Below are positions 16,744 to 25,329 of a stretch of DNA of 64,000 nucleotides, one piece after another. Under the pieces are notes generated by a model. That model was not told the DNA's origin. It saw only the letters and a list, made by a program, of their open reading frames with translations, and did no database searches. The DNA is from Sphingomonas aerophila (GTDB lineage: Bacteria; Pseudomonadota; Alphaproteobacteria; Sphingomonadales; Sphingomonadaceae). The position numbers and the translations under genes were made by a program. The stretch covers positions 186,001 to 250,000 of the forward strand of contig NZ_JACIJK010000007.1 in the NCBI RefSeq assembly GCF_014199305.1, read 5' to 3'. Numbering within the stretch: the stretch's first letter is position 1; every line of letters begins with the position of its first letter.

Positions 16744-17385
16744 ATGGACCCAGATCGCATCTTGTTCGTCGACGGCGAGGCACTGGTCATCGACAAGCCC
16801 GCCGGCTTGCCCGTCGACCGCCCCCGCGACGGATCGCTCAGCCTCGACAATCACCTGGAACAGCTACGCCTGGGCTTTCGCCGCTGGCCGGTGGCAGTGC
16901 ATCGTCTTGACCGCGACACCAGCGGCTGCCTGTTGCTGGCGCGCAATCCCAAGGCGGCGGTGCGCTTTGGCCAGGCGTTCGAGGCCGGGCTGGTGGAAAA
17001 ACGCTACCTCGCCGTGCTGGACGGGGTGCCGGAAGGTGAGGGCGGCACCATCGACCTTGCCCTTGCCAAGGTGTCGAGCCGCGATGCTGGATGGCGGATG
17101 GTCGCCGATCCCAAGGGCAAGTCGGCGCGTACCGGCTGGCGGACGGTGCAGGTCAAGGACGGCCGGGCGCTGGTGGAGTTTCGGCCTGAAACCGGGCGCA
17201 CGCACCAGATTCGCGTTCATGCCGCAACGGGACTGGGCGTGCCGGTAGTGGGCGACCCGGTGTACGGGCAGGCGGACCGTGCCGGCATGATGCTCCACGC
17301 TGCCGCACTGAAATTGCCACGACCGGGCAAGGAGCCCGTATTCGCAGAAGCGCCGATGCCGGAGCGTTTCGGGAACTGGTCATGA
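16744..17385 (+). CDS. RluA-family pseudouridine synthase
   Basis: 213 residues, cytoplasmic. The catalytic motif VHRLDRDTSGCLLLA holds the invariant aspartate, followed by EKRYLAVLDG and the RxHQIRVH and GDPVYG motifs. RluA-type enzymes isomerise specific uridines in rRNA or tRNA; the short length without an S4 domain fits the RluA/TruC group, but the target site cannot be read from sequence. It overlaps arfB by four bases (ATGA), so a translation-related operon with arfB and the next gene is likely. Confidence 0.92.
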   Translation: MDPDRILFVDGEALVIDKPAGLPVDRPRDGSLSLDNHLEQLRLGFRRWPVAVHRLDRDTSGCLLLARNPKAAVRFGQAFEAGLVEKRYLAVLDGVPEGEGGTIDLALAKVSSRDAGWRMVADPKGKSARTGWRTVQVKDGRALVEFRPETGRTHQIRVHAATGLGVPVVGDPVYGQADRAGMMLHAAALKLPRPGKEPVFAEAPMPERFGNWS

Positions 17386-17780
17386 TCGACGTGCCCGACG
17401 ACGCGCTGGAGGAACGCTTCCTCGCGGCGACGGGACCGGGCGGGCAGAACGTCAACAAGGTCGCGACTGCCTGCCAGCTGCGAGTGGACGTGTTTCGGCT
17501 GGGGCTGCATCCGGAAACCTATCGGCGGCTGAAGCTGTTGGCGGGCAGCCGGCTGACCGCTTCAGGCACGCTGGTGCTGACCGCGCGGCGTTACCGGACG
17601 CAGGAGGCGAACCGGCAAGACGCGCGGGAAAGGCTGGCCGAGCTGTTGGCCGAGGCGGAGAAGCGGGAGGCCAGGCGTGTGGTGACCAAGCCTTCGCGCG
17701 CGGCCAGGGCAAGGCGGGTGGACGAGAAAAAGGGTCGCAGTGTCGTCAAGGCGGCCCGCGGCAAGGTAAGGATCGATTGA
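17382..17780 (+). CDS. arfB: Alternative ribosome-rescue factor ArfB
   Basis: 132 residues. ArfB hydrolyses peptidyl-tRNA on ribosomes stalled at the 3' end of a broken mRNA. The catalytic GGQ is in ATGPGGQNVNKVAT near residue 20, and the C-terminal tail is strongly basic (residues 95-132), as needed to enter the empty mRNA channel. Length matches ArfB/YaeJ rather than release factors 1 or 2. It overlaps rluA upstream and shares one base with the next start codon. Confidence 0.95.
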   Translation: MIDVPDDALEERFLAATGPGGQNVNKVATACQLRVDVFRLGLHPETYRRLKLLAGSRLTASGTLVLTARRYRTQEANRQDARERLAELLAEAEKREARRVVTKPSRAARARRVDEKKGRSVVKAARGKVRID

Positions 17781-18262
17781 TGTATGCTTTCGACATTCAG
17801 GCGGACGGCAAGGACGCACTGTACCGTGAGGTCGTCGGCGCCCTCGATGCGCTGACCGGGGGCGAGCGCGATGGCATCGCCAACATGGCCAATGCCGCGG
17901 CGCTGATCTGGCAATATCTGCCCGACCTTAACTGGGCTGGCTTCTACCGCATGGTGGAGGGCGAACTGGTGCTGGGGCCGTTCCAGGGCAAGGCTGCCTG
18001 CATCCGCATCCCCGTCGGCCGTGGCGTGTGCGGCACGGCTGCGGCCTCCGGCGAGACCCAGGTCGTGGCGGACGTCCACGCCTTTCCAGGGCATATCGCG
18101 TGCGATGTGGCGAGCCGGTCCGAGCTGGTCGTGCCGATCAAGCGCGATGGCAAGGTGATCGCGGTGCTGGACCTCGACAGCCCTGTGCCGGGTCGCTTCG
18201 ATGCGGACGATGCCCTTGGGGGAGAGGCGATTGCCGCGTTGCTGGCAGACCGGATCGGCTGA
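17780..18262 (+). CDS. msrC: Free methionine-(R)-sulfoxide reductase (GAF domain)
   Basis: 160 residues forming one GAF domain. The enzyme reduces free methionine-R-sulfoxide in the cytoplasm. Three cysteines, C74, C84 and C108, keep exactly the 10- and 24-residue spacing of the E. coli enzyme (C84, C94, C118), and the NWAGFYRM and PIKRDGKVIAVLDLDSP segments match the family. The ATG at 17780 overlaps the arfB stop by one base; the TTG three bases earlier is unlikely. Its place after arfB suggests a small stress operon. Confidence 0.94.
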   Translation: MYAFDIQADGKDALYREVVGALDALTGGERDGIANMANAAALIWQYLPDLNWAGFYRMVEGELVLGPFQGKAACIRIPVGRGVCGTAAASGETQVVADVHAFPGHIACDVASRSELVVPIKRDGKVIAVLDLDSPVPGRFDADDALGGEAIAALLADRIG

Positions 18263-18366
18263 TCCGAATCGGGACTCGGCGCGCTCTGGCAGGGCCCAAC
18301 CCCCAACGGTAAGCACGCGCTAAGCAACCGGCGTTGCGCGGACGTATCGAACAGGGGATTGGCGGG

Positions 18367-19347
18367 ATGCAGAGGCTGTTTCTGGGGACGGCAGTGGCCG
18401 TGGCGGCATTGGCCGCGAGCAACGGCTCTGCGCAAACCCGCGTCGGCCATGCTCCGGGTGCCTCCTTCCCGCGTCCGGGCGTTCAGCCGGTCCCCGCTTA
18501 TCGCCCGACCCCCGGCTATCGTCCGGTTGGCTCGCGTCCGGGCACCCATGTGTCGCGCTGGGGGAGCAAGGTTGGCGGGCATTGGTGGGGCGGGGTCAAC
18601 GCGCCGGGCGGCTGGGGCGCGTATCGCCGGCCGGCGCGCGGTTATGTGCTGCCCCGCTATTGGGTCGCACCGCGCTTTTACGTCACCGACTGGGCAGGCT
18701 ATGGCCTGGCGCAGCCGCCGGTCGGGTATAGCTGGTCGCGCTATTATGACGATGCGGTGCTGATCGACGATCGCGGCTCGATCTATGACACCGTGTCCGG
18801 CGTCGACTGGGACGGTGAGGGCGACGCCTATGACGATGGCTATGCCGCAAGCGTGTACGAGGATCGCGGTTACGAGCGGGATCGCCGTGACACGGGGCTG
18901 GGCGGTGCGGCGGTGGGCGCGGTTGCGGGCGGGGTCGCAGGCAACCTGATCGCCGGGCGCGGCAACCGGCTGGGCGGCACGCTGATCGGCGCAGGCGTCG
19001 GCGCGGCGGCCGGCTATGCGCTCGACAAGTCGGAGGATCGCGGCCGTGGCTATCGGCCTGCGCCCGGCGCGCGGGGCTATGCGCCCTATTATCCGCCACA
19101 ACCTTATGCACCGCCGGCCTATCCCGGCTACCGACCGAACAGCTGGACCTCTCCCGATGGCGCGACCACGGTGGTGGCCACAAGCGCGGGCGGCCATTAT
19201 GGTGCGGGAACGACGACCGTGACGGTGCAGAGCGCGCCGGTGGTGACCACCACGACGACCACATACGAGGATGTCGTCACCTATTCCCGCCCGCACAGGG
19301 TCAATCGCAAGCGCTGGGCCGCGCGCCCGCGGTGCGCCTGCAAGTAA
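18367..19347 (+). CDS. RcnB-like protein with glycine-zipper domain, secreted
   Basis: 326 residues with a signal peptide (MQRLFLGTAVAVAALAASNGSAQ). A Tyr/Arg/Pro-rich stretch precedes an RcnB-like domain (about residues 90-140: LPRYWVAPRFYVTDWAGYGL, QPPVGYSWSRYYDDAVLID). RcnB is a periplasmic factor in nickel and cobalt homeostasis. Then comes a glycine zipper of about 45 residues (GAAVGAVAGGVAGNLIAG and a second GxxxG run), a type that inserts in the outer membrane, and a Pro/Tyr and Thr-rich tail ending in two cysteines. The combination suggests an envelope protein; no function can be assigned with certainty. Confidence 0.8.
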   Translation: MQRLFLGTAVAVAALAASNGSAQTRVGHAPGASFPRPGVQPVPAYRPTPGYRPVGSRPGTHVSRWGSKVGGHWWGGVNAPGGWGAYRRPARGYVLPRYWVAPRFYVTDWAGYGLAQPPVGYSWSRYYDDAVLIDDRGSIYDTVSGVDWDGEGDAYDDGYAASVYEDRGYERDRRDTGLGGAAVGAVAGGVAGNLIAGRGNRLGGTLIGAGVGAAAGYALDKSEDRGRGYRPAPGARGYAPYYPPQPYAPPAYPGYRPNSWTSPDGATTVVATSAGGHYGAGTTTVTVQSAPVVTTTTTTYEDVVTYSRPHRVNRKRWAARPRCACK

Positions 19348-19348
19348 C

Positions 19349-19368
19349 GCCCGCTCTCGGCCGCGGGC
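19349..19368. terminator. Hairpin between convergent genes
   Basis: Arms GCCCGC (19349-19354) and GCGGGC (19363-19368) with an 8-base loop, one base after the stop of the RcnB-like gene and touching the stop of the convergent mipA-like gene. There is no T-run. Confidence 0.35.
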
Positions 19369-20153
19369 TAGTGAACCCCGCGGCCAAACGTGTGCGTGAG
19401 CGCGACCCCGCCCGCCAGCTGATTGCGTGACCCAATTTCCCGCAGAACTGGTGAGCGCCCCGGGTCGGCGACGAAGCGGTCGTAGCGCGTATAGGCATAG
19501 ACGCCCCAGCGCGGGGTGAACTGGCGAACCAGCCCCGCCGTTGCACCCACCGCCTGAAGGCCACCGTCAGGCCGATATGCGGGCAGGCGGGCAGTAACGA
19601 CGTCCGCCGCGCGGACCCCGAAATAGGCGCGGTTGTAACGGGCGCTGGCCAAGGTGACCCGGGGCCCGAGCGAGAATAGCCACCGGTCGCCATCGCGGGC
19701 TACATAGTCCGCGCCGACGGAAGCGATCAGCCCCTTGTGCCCGCCGATGCCCTGGCGCGCCTCGATCCGCAGGCGAAAGGGCGCCGCGACCTGGTAGTTG
19801 ATGAACCCGCCCGCTTCCACGGTGAAGCCAACCGGCGACAGTCGTCCGTCCGTGTCGCCGCGGCTTCGCTTGCCTTCGAACCCGATGGCCAGCCCGATCC
19901 CGACCGGACCTTTGCGAAACAGGCCAGGGCCAAAGCTCTCATCGGCCGCTTCAAAGGCGAAGGGAGCGTCACCGCGGCTGCGCGCCACGTCGACAAGCGG
20001 ACGCAGGCTGACGGTGTCTGCGCCGGGGTAGCTCGGCGTCAGCTGCGGGCCCAGGGCGACACGGGTGCGCCGGGGGCTCTCCTCGGTTGATTGTGCGTCC
20101 GCGGCGGCTGGTGCCAGCACGGCGGGAAGGGCGAGCAAAAGAATGGAACGCAT
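19368..20153 (-). CDS. MipA/OmpV family outer-membrane protein
   Basis: 261 residues, signal peptide MRSILLLALPAVLAPAAADAQ, then an all-beta barrel-like sequence. Family hallmarks are LGPQLTPSYPGADTVSLRPLVD near the start, an internal VGADYVARDGDRWLFSLGPRVTLAS, and an aromatic-ended C-terminus (GGVALTHTFG), as for outer-membrane barrels. E. coli MipA scaffolds murein enzymes and OmpV-type proteins may act in stress resistance, but most homologues are uncharacterised. It lies 13 bases after the universal stress protein gene and is probably cotranscribed with it. Confidence 0.88.
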   Translation of the reverse strand: MRSILLLALPAVLAPAAADAQSTEESPRRTRVALGPQLTPSYPGADTVSLRPLVDVARSRGDAPFAFEAADESFGPGLFRKGPVGIGLAIGFEGKRSRGDTDGRLSPVGFTVEAGGFINYQVAAPFRLRIEARQGIGGHKGLIASVGADYVARDGDRWLFSLGPRVTLASARYNRAYFGVRAADVVTARLPAYRPDGGLQAVGATAGLVRQFTPRWGVYAYTRYDRFVADPGRSPVLREIGSRNQLAGGVALTHTFGRGVH

Positions 20154-20166
20154 GGAGAAACTCCGG

Positions 20167-20622
20167 TCAGCTCAGGCGATCAATGTCTTCGCGGGTCAGC
20201 GATCCGGGAATGATCATCACCGGCACTGGCAGCGTTCCCGCGTCGGCGCCGGCAAAGTGCGTGACCAGCGGTCCGGGCGCACCGGTTGCCGCCGCACCCA
20301 GAACCAGCGCGGCGATATCGGGCTGCTCGGCCATCATCTCGCGAATGATCTTGGGGCCGTCCCCCTGGCGCACGGTGATGGAAGGGCGAAGTCCCGATTC
20401 CTCGATCAGCGTGCCCGCGGCTGCGGCGACCAGTCCTTCGGCATGAAGCATCGCTTCTTCCTCGATCGTCGCCTGGACGCCGCCGAACGCCATGAACTCG
20501 GGCGTCGGCACCAGGGAAAGTATTTCCACCCCGCCGCCGGTTTTCACGGCGCGGCGTGCGGCGAACCGAAGGGCGATTCCCGCCTCGGGACTATCGTCAA
20601 TTACCACCAGATATGTTCGCAT
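20167..20622 (-). CDS. Universal stress protein family protein
   Basis: 151 residues with the UspA fold. It starts MRTYLVVIDDSPEAGIALRFA, and the C-terminal part (LVLGAAATGAPGPLVTHFAG then LPVPVMIIPG) corresponds to the G-x2-G-x9-G(S/T) nucleotide loop; the pattern here is altered, so ATP binding is uncertain. The ATG at 20622 is clear, though the frame remains open far upstream, antisense to the E2 gene. It is divergent from the pyruvate dehydrogenase E2 gene. General stress role presumed. Confidence 0.88.
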   Translation of the reverse strand: MRTYLVVIDDSPEAGIALRFAARRAVKTGGGVEILSLVPTPEFMAFGGVQATIEEEAMLHAEGLVAAAAGTLIEESGLRPSITVRQGDGPKIIREMMAEQPDIAALVLGAAATGAPGPLVTHFAGADAGTLPVPVMIIPGSLTREDIDRLS

Positions 20623-20733
20623 GGGCACAGCCTGACGTGAGTGCGACACACACGCAAGCGCTGCAAAGCTTGACCCGGCGCGACGGGGGCGCGAGAGACG
20701 CCGCATTCCAAGAGCCTTGCCCCTGAGGACCTC

Positions 20734-22155
20734 ATGCCGATCGAGATCAAGATGCCCGCGCTTTCGCCTACCATGGAGGAGGGCACGCTGGCGCGCTGGC
20801 TGGTCAAGGAAGGCGACCAGGTGAAGTCCGGCGACATCATGGCCGAAATCGAAACGGACAAGGCGACCATGGAGTTCGAGGCCGTCGACGAAGGTACCAT
20901 TGCCAAGGTGCTGGTTGCCGAGGGCACTGACAACGTAAAGGTCGGCGCGGTGATCGCGATCCTGGCCGGCGAAGGCGAGGATGTCGCCGCAGCCGCCAGT
21001 GGTGCGGGCGCCGCCTCCGGCGCTGGCGGGCATGAGCCGGGCGAGGCGCCGCCGGCAGGATCCGCCGCGGACAAGGCCGGCGCCGAGGACCCGAACAAGA
21101 CCGGCAAGGAAGCCGAGCCGTTCGAGCGTACGCTGTCCCAGGCCGAGGATCATGGCCGCCCGCCCTCGGGTGGCGCGGAGCCCACCGGCGCGACGCCGTC
21201 GTCGTCCGCCAATGGCGGCGGCGCGAATGATGGTGGCCGGGTGAAGGCGAGCCCTCTCGCGCGTCGGATCGCCGCGGAAAAGGGCGTGGACCTGGGCGCA
21301 GTGAGCGGATCCGGCCCGAACGGGCGCGTTGTCCGGGCGGATGTCGAGGGCTTCAAGCCCGGCGCTGCGGCGCCTCAGGCTGCCGTTTCGCAGCCCGCGC
21401 CCGAAGCGCAGGCCGCCTCGCCAGCGCCTGTTGCAGCGCCCAAGCCGGTCGCCATTCCCGACATCCCGCACGAAGCGACCAAGCTGTCGAACGTTCGCAA
21501 GACGATCGCTCGCCGCCTGACCGAATCGAAACAGACCGTGCCGCACATCTATCTGACGGTGGACGTACGCCTGGACGCGCTGCTGAAGCTTCGCGGCGAA
21601 CTCAACGCGTCGCTGGAATCGCGCGGGGTGAAGCTGTCGGTCAACGACCTGCTGGTAAAGGCGCTGGCGGTGGCACTGGTTCAGGTGCCCAAGTGCAACG
21701 TCATGTTCACGCCCGACCAGCTGATCACCTTCAGCCGGGCCGACATCTCGGTCGCGGTTTCGACGCCCTCGGGCCTGATCACCCCCGTCGTGACCCACGC
21801 CGATACCAAGTCGCTGTCGGCGATCGCGACGGAGATCAAGGAATTGGCCGGCCTTGCCCGCGACAACAAGCTGAAGCCCGAACAATATCAGGGCGGCACC
21901 GCCTCGCTCAGCAACATGGGCATGTACGGGATCAAGCAGTTCGACGCCGTGATCAATCCGCCGCAGGGCATGATCCTGGCGGTCGGCGCGGGTGAAAAGC
22001 GGCCCTGGGTGCTGGACGACGGTAGCCTGGGTGTCGCGACCGTCATGTCCGCCACCGGCAGCTTCGACCATCGCGCGATCGATGGCGCGGACGGGGCTGA
22101 GCTGATGCGCGCGTTCAAGCACCTGGTCGAGAAGCCGCTGGGCATGCTCGCCTGA
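20734..22155 (+). CDS. pdhC: Pyruvate dehydrogenase E2, dihydrolipoamide acetyltransferase
   Basis: 473 residues with three parts. One lipoyl domain (residues 1-80) carries the lipoylated lysine K43 in [10 protein letters not shown]. An E3/E1-binding domain lies at about 170-205 ([17 protein letters not shown]). The catalytic acyltransferase core (from 230) has H446 and D450 in the HRAIDG motif. Linkers are Ala/Pro/Gly-rich. The [20 protein letters not shown] start is typical of pyruvate-type E2. E3 follows in the same operon, but the E1 genes are not in this window; in many alphaproteobacteria they lie elsewhere. Confidence 0.95.
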   Translation: MPIEIKMPALSPTMEEGTLARWLVKEGDQVKSGDIMAEIETDKATMEFEAVDEGTIAKVLVAEGTDNVKVGAVIAILAGEGEDVAAAASGAGAASGAGGHEPGEAPPAGSAADKAGAEDPNKTGKEAEPFERTLSQAEDHGRPPSGGAEPTGATPSSSANGGGANDGGRVKASPLARRIAAEKGVDLGAVSGSGPNGRVVRADVEGFKPGAAAPQAAVSQPAPEAQAASPAPVAAPKPVAIPDIPHEATKLSNVRKTIARRLTESKQTVPHIYLTVDVRLDALLKLRGELNASLESRGVKLSVNDLLVKALAVALVQVPKCNVMFTPDQLITFSRADISVAVSTPSGLITPVVTHADTKSLSAIATEIKELAGLARDNKLKPEQYQGGTASLSNMGMYGIKQFDAVINPPQGMILAVGAGEKRPWVLDDGSLGVATVMSATGSFDHRAIDGADGAELMRAFKHLVEKPLGMLA

Positions 22156-22166
22156 GGACCGTGGAC

Positions 22167-22370
22167 ATGGGCCGCCACATGCTGACCGAGCTGCTCAACC
22201 TTGTAGCCGGGTTGCTGGTAGCGCTTGCCGTGGCGGCGGCGGTAGCCTGGGCCTATCCGCTGGGCCGTGACGTGATCTGGGCCTGTGGCATCTTTGGCGC
22301 GGTCGCAACCGTACTGATGAGCATCGGCCCGCTTCGTCGCGCGCAGCTGCTCGACCGGAGTGGACGATGA
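22167..22370 (+). CDS. Small inner-membrane protein between pdhC and thioesterase genes
   Basis: 67 residues from the ATG at 22167, supported by GAGGA eight bases upstream; the GTG at 22161 is too close to that site. Two membrane segments are visible (about residues 6-28 and 34-52) with a short charged tail. It overlaps the next gene by four bases (ATGA), so it belongs to the E2-E3 operon. I do not recognise a family. Confidence 0.6.
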   Translation: MGRHMLTELLNLVAGLLVALAVAAAVAWAYPLGRDVIWACGIFGAVATVLMSIGPLRRAQLLDRSGR

Positions 22371-22756
22371 CGAGCTTGCCCGAAGGCTGCCCGACCATAA
22401 GGGTGACCGCCATGCCGGCGGACGCCAATCCCTATGGCGACATCTTCGGCGGCTGGCTGATGGGCCAGATGGACCTTGCCGCCGGCTCGATCGCGTCGCG
22501 CCACTGCGGCGGACGCGCGGTGACGATCGCGGCGGAGGGCATGAAGTTCCACCGCCCGGTGATCGTCGGGGACGAGGTGTCGGTTTACGCGACGCTGGTT
22601 GCCACCGGCAACACGTCCATGACCATCGAGGTCGAGGCCTGGCGTCGCGGCCGTCATTCGGATGAGGCGTACCAGGTAACGCAGGCCCGTTTCGTCTTTG
22701 TCGCGATCGGTGAAGATCGCCAGCCCCGCCGCGTGCCGGGGATGGTGGCCGCGTAG
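22367..22756 (+). CDS. Acyl-CoA thioesterase (hot-dog fold, YciA-like)
   Basis: 129 residues. The hot-dog core is plain: PADANPYGDIFGGWLMGQMDLAAG with the catalytic aspartate, then VTIAAEGMKFHRPVIVGDEV. YciA-type enzymes hydrolyse short- and medium-chain acyl-CoAs in the cytoplasm. Its place between E2 and E3 suggests a role in limiting acetyl- or acyl-CoA build-up (inference). It overlaps the small membrane protein gene by ATGA. Confidence 0.9.
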   Translation: MTSLPEGCPTIRVTAMPADANPYGDIFGGWLMGQMDLAAGSIASRHCGGRAVTIAAEGMKFHRPVIVGDEVSVYATLVATGNTSMTIEVEAWRRGRHSDEAYQVTQARFVFVAIGEDRQPRRVPGMVAA

Positions 22757-22805
22757 CGCCCTCGTTCTTATCTAACTGCCAACTCAATTTCGTCCGGAGC
22801 ATCCA

Positions 22806-24200
22806 GTGGCTGACCAATTCGACCTCATCATCCTGGGCTCGGGTCCCGGCGGCTATGTGGCGGCGATCCGCGCGTCGCAGCTAGGCATGAAGGTCGCGAT
22901 CGTGGAGCGCGAGCGGCTGGGCGGCATCTGCCTCAATTGGGGCTGCATCCCGACCAAGGCGCTGCTGCGCACGTCGGAGGTCTACCACTATATGACCCAC
23001 GCCAAGGACTATGGTCTGAAGGCGGAGAACATCGGCTTCGACCTGAACGCGATCGTAGACCGCAGCCGCAAGGTGGCGGGCCAGCTGAATGCGGGCGTCA
23101 AGGGGCTGATGAAGAAGAACAAGGTCCAGGTGTTCGAGGGCGTCGGCGCGCTGACGGGCAAGGGCAAGCTGACCGTCACGGCTGGCGACCAGAAGACCGA
23201 GCTCACCGGCAAGCACATCATGATCGCCACCGGCGCGCGCGCCCGTGACCTGCCGTTCGCCAAGGCGGACGGCAAGCGCATCTGGACCTATCGCCACGCG
23301 ATGGTGCCGACGGAGATGCCGACCAAGCTCCTCGTGATCGGATCGGGTGCGATCGGGATCGAATTCGCGAGCTTCTACAATGACATGGGCGCGGACGTGA
23401 CCGTGGTCGAGATGCTGCCCCGCATCCTGCCGGTCGAGGACGAGGAAGTCAGCGCGTTCATGGAAAAGCGGCTGACCAAGGACGGGATCAAGATCATCAC
23501 GGGCGCGGGCGTCCAGGCGATCAACCCCGGCGCGCAGAGCGTAAAGGCGGAGATCAAGGGCAAGGACGGCAAGGTCACCGCCGAAGATTTCAGCCACGTC
23601 ATCGTCGCGATCGGCATCGTGCCCAACACGGAGAATATCGGGCTGGAAGCGCTGGGCATCGAAACCGAGCGTGGGCACATCAAGGTCGACGGCTATGGCC
23701 GCACCAATGTCGAGGGCATCTACGCCATCGGCGACGTGACCGGCGCGCCCTGGCTGGCGCACAAGGCGAGCCATGAAGGAATTGTCTGCATCGAGAAGAT
23801 CGCGGGCGAGAACCCGCACCCGTTCGAAACGTGGAACATCCCAGGCTGCACCTACTCCCGTCCCCAGGTCGCGAGCGTCGGCCTGACCGAGGCCAAGGCC
23901 AAGGAAACGGGCCGGGAGATCAAGGTCGGCAAGTTCCCCTTCATCGGCAACGGCAAGGCTATCGCGCTGGGCGAAGCGGACGGTTTTGTGAAAACCGTGT
24001 TCGACGCCAAGACCGGCGAGCTGCTGGGCGCCCATATGGTCGGAGCGGAAGTGACGGAGCTGATCCAGGGCTATGTGGTCGCGCGGCAGCTTGAGACGAC
24101 CGAAGCCGAGTTGATGGAAACGGTGTTCGCGCATCCGACCCTGTCCGAAATGATGCACGAAAGCGTGCTGGGGGCCTACGGGCGCGCCGTTCACATCTGA
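22806..24200 (+). CDS. lpdA: Dihydrolipoyl dehydrogenase (E3)
   Basis: 464 residues, FAD/NAD enzyme that reoxidises lipoamide in the 2-oxoacid dehydrogenase complexes. The FAD site is GSGPGGYVAAI near residue 11. The redox disulfide is C42/C47 in GGICLNWGCIPTK. The NAD site GSGAIGIEFA is central, and the C-terminal HPTLSEMMHE holds the catalytic histidine (about H443) and glutamate. The start is GTG. It sits 49 bases after the thioesterase gene in the E2-E3 operon. Confidence 0.96.
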   Translation: MADQFDLIILGSGPGGYVAAIRASQLGMKVAIVERERLGGICLNWGCIPTKALLRTSEVYHYMTHAKDYGLKAENIGFDLNAIVDRSRKVAGQLNAGVKGLMKKNKVQVFEGVGALTGKGKLTVTAGDQKTELTGKHIMIATGARARDLPFAKADGKRIWTYRHAMVPTEMPTKLLVIGSGAIGIEFASFYNDMGADVTVVEMLPRILPVEDEEVSAFMEKRLTKDGIKIITGAGVQAINPGAQSVKAEIKGKDGKVTAEDFSHVIVAIGIVPNTENIGLEALGIETERGHIKVDGYGRTNVEGIYAIGDVTGAPWLAHKASHEGIVCIEKIAGENPHPFETWNIPGCTYSRPQVASVGLTEAKAKETGREIKVGKFPFIGNGKAIALGEADGFVKTVFDAKTGELLGAHMVGAEVTELIQGYVVARQLETTEAELMETVFAHPTLSEMMHESVLGAYGRAVHI

Positions 24201-24219
24201 CGCGGGCATCATCGGTGAC

Positions 24220-24555
24220 GTGCCCCGCGTCCGCTCGCTGCTGATCGAGGCGGCGCGCGGGGGACACGCGGTCACGTATGCCGGGCTGCTCGGGCGGCTT
24301 GGCCTGGCATTCACCCGGCCCAAGATGCGCGCGCTCTGCCGCACGCTCGACGCGGTCGATCGCGAGGGCAAGGGGTCGGGTGAGCCCGAGCTTGCAGTGC
24401 TGGTCGTGCGGGCCAGTGACGGGCTGCCGGGGCAGGGCTGGTGGCTCGCCCATGCCCGCGACTCCAGCTACGTCGGCGACTGGACCGGGCCTGCTGCGGC
24501 GGGGGAGGTGGCCCGGCTGCAGGCGGCAGTGTTCGCCTATTGGGTGCACCGTTAA
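24220..24555 (+). CDS. Hypothetical protein downstream of lpdA
   Basis: 111 residues from a GTG without a clear ribosome binding site. It reads VTYAGLLGRLGLAF, then MRALCRTLDAVDREG, then PELAVLVVRASDGLPGQGWWLAHARD, a pattern that recurs in small bacterial proteins of unknown role (helix, helix, then a beta strand with a GxPGxGWW turn). There is no signal peptide or membrane segment. The short 19-base gap after lpdA suggests cotranscription with the E2-E3 operon. Automatic annotations of such proteins as ribose-phosphate pyrophosphokinase should not be trusted, since the PRPP motifs are absent. Confidence 0.65.
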   Translation: MPRVRSLLIEAARGGHAVTYAGLLGRLGLAFTRPKMRALCRTLDAVDREGKGSGEPELAVLVVRASDGLPGQGWWLAHARDSSYVGDWTGPAAAGEVARLQAAVFAYWVHR

Positions 24556-24738
24556 GCGACTGGAGACCGTGATCCCGATCCCTGGGTCCTGCTTTCCCCG
24601 GGTCCGCTTTTGCACAGGCTGTTTCACCGAAGCGCAAGTTCGGCTGCAGGCGCGGCGCCCGGAGGCGTAGCGTTGTCAGCGTGAAATGGGCCGCGCCCCC
24701 TGCGGGCGATCGGCCCGAGCTACAGTGGGAGAGAGATC

Positions 24739-25260
24739 ATGCAGCCGCGATTTATCGCTGCGGCTATTGTCGCAGCTTGCCTCCTGGTGGCCAGTGCCGT
24801 CGCCGAGCCGGGCCCTGCAACGTCAAACCATCCGAGTGATGCCGTTACGTTCAAGACCTGGGCGGTTCGCATCCAGAAGGAGCTCGACCGCAACCTGCGC
24901 TACCCCAGCGACCTGATGGGCGACTATCCGCGCGGCGGCGTCGTTCGCGTGAAGTTCAATTGCAGCGATGACGGCCGGCCCGACAAGGTGACGATCGCAC
25001 GAAGTTCCGGCAATCGCCTGCTCGACAAGGCTGCCCTGCACGCGGTTCAGCGGATGGCGAGCATGCACCCGTTGCCGGCCAGCTTCGCTCACGACCAGAA
25101 GTTCGCCGCCTTGATCCAGTTCGATGGCATCGGCGGTCCGGACGGGGACTTGTACCAGAAGAAGGTGCTTGAGGAGGCTGCCAGGGACAATGCATGGCTG
25201 GATCAGCCGGCCATCGCCCGTGCAGGTACGGGGCGGGAGATTGTGCTGGCCGCGCGCTGA
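24739..25260 (+). CDS. Secreted protein with TonB-like C-terminal domain
   Basis: 173 residues. The signal peptide (MQPRFIAAAIVAACLLVASAVA) is followed by a TonB_C-type fold: GGVVRVKFNCSDDGRPDKV, then ARSSGNRLLDKAALHAVQRM and the HPLPASF element, matching the strand-helix-strand core of TonB C-termini. Unlike true TonB it has no Pro-rich spacer or membrane anchor, so it is probably a free periplasmic protein and not an energy transducer. The ATG lies after a good AGAGAG purine stretch. The 183 bases before it (24556-24738) hold no gene that I can see. Confidence 0.7.
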   Translation: MQPRFIAAAIVAACLLVASAVAEPGPATSNHPSDAVTFKTWAVRIQKELDRNLRYPSDLMGDYPRGGVVRVKFNCSDDGRPDKVTIARSSGNRLLDKAALHAVQRMASMHPLPASFAHDQKFAALIQFDGIGGPDGDLYQKKVLEEAARDNAWLDQPAIARAGTGREIVLAAR

Positions 25261-25329
25261 CGAGCCTGCGCCTGCCAATCGGCAACCCTGGTCCGGCAAC
25301 ACGCGTTGGCCGCTCTGAAGGAGAGCGCC

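Noticed and set aside
20623..22122. Open frame of 500 codons on the minus strand running through pdhC and continuing in frame into the universal stress protein gene.
   Set aside because: It is antisense to an unmistakable E2 gene, is rich in Arg, Gly and Val with no domain, and results from the low stop frequency in high-GC DNA. The stress protein has its own ATG at 20622.
24556..24738. Possible terminator or RNA in the 183-base gap after the small gene behind lpdA.
   Set aside because: CCTGGG and CCCGGG stretches are present but do not pair as an inverted repeat, and no T-run forms a clear terminator.
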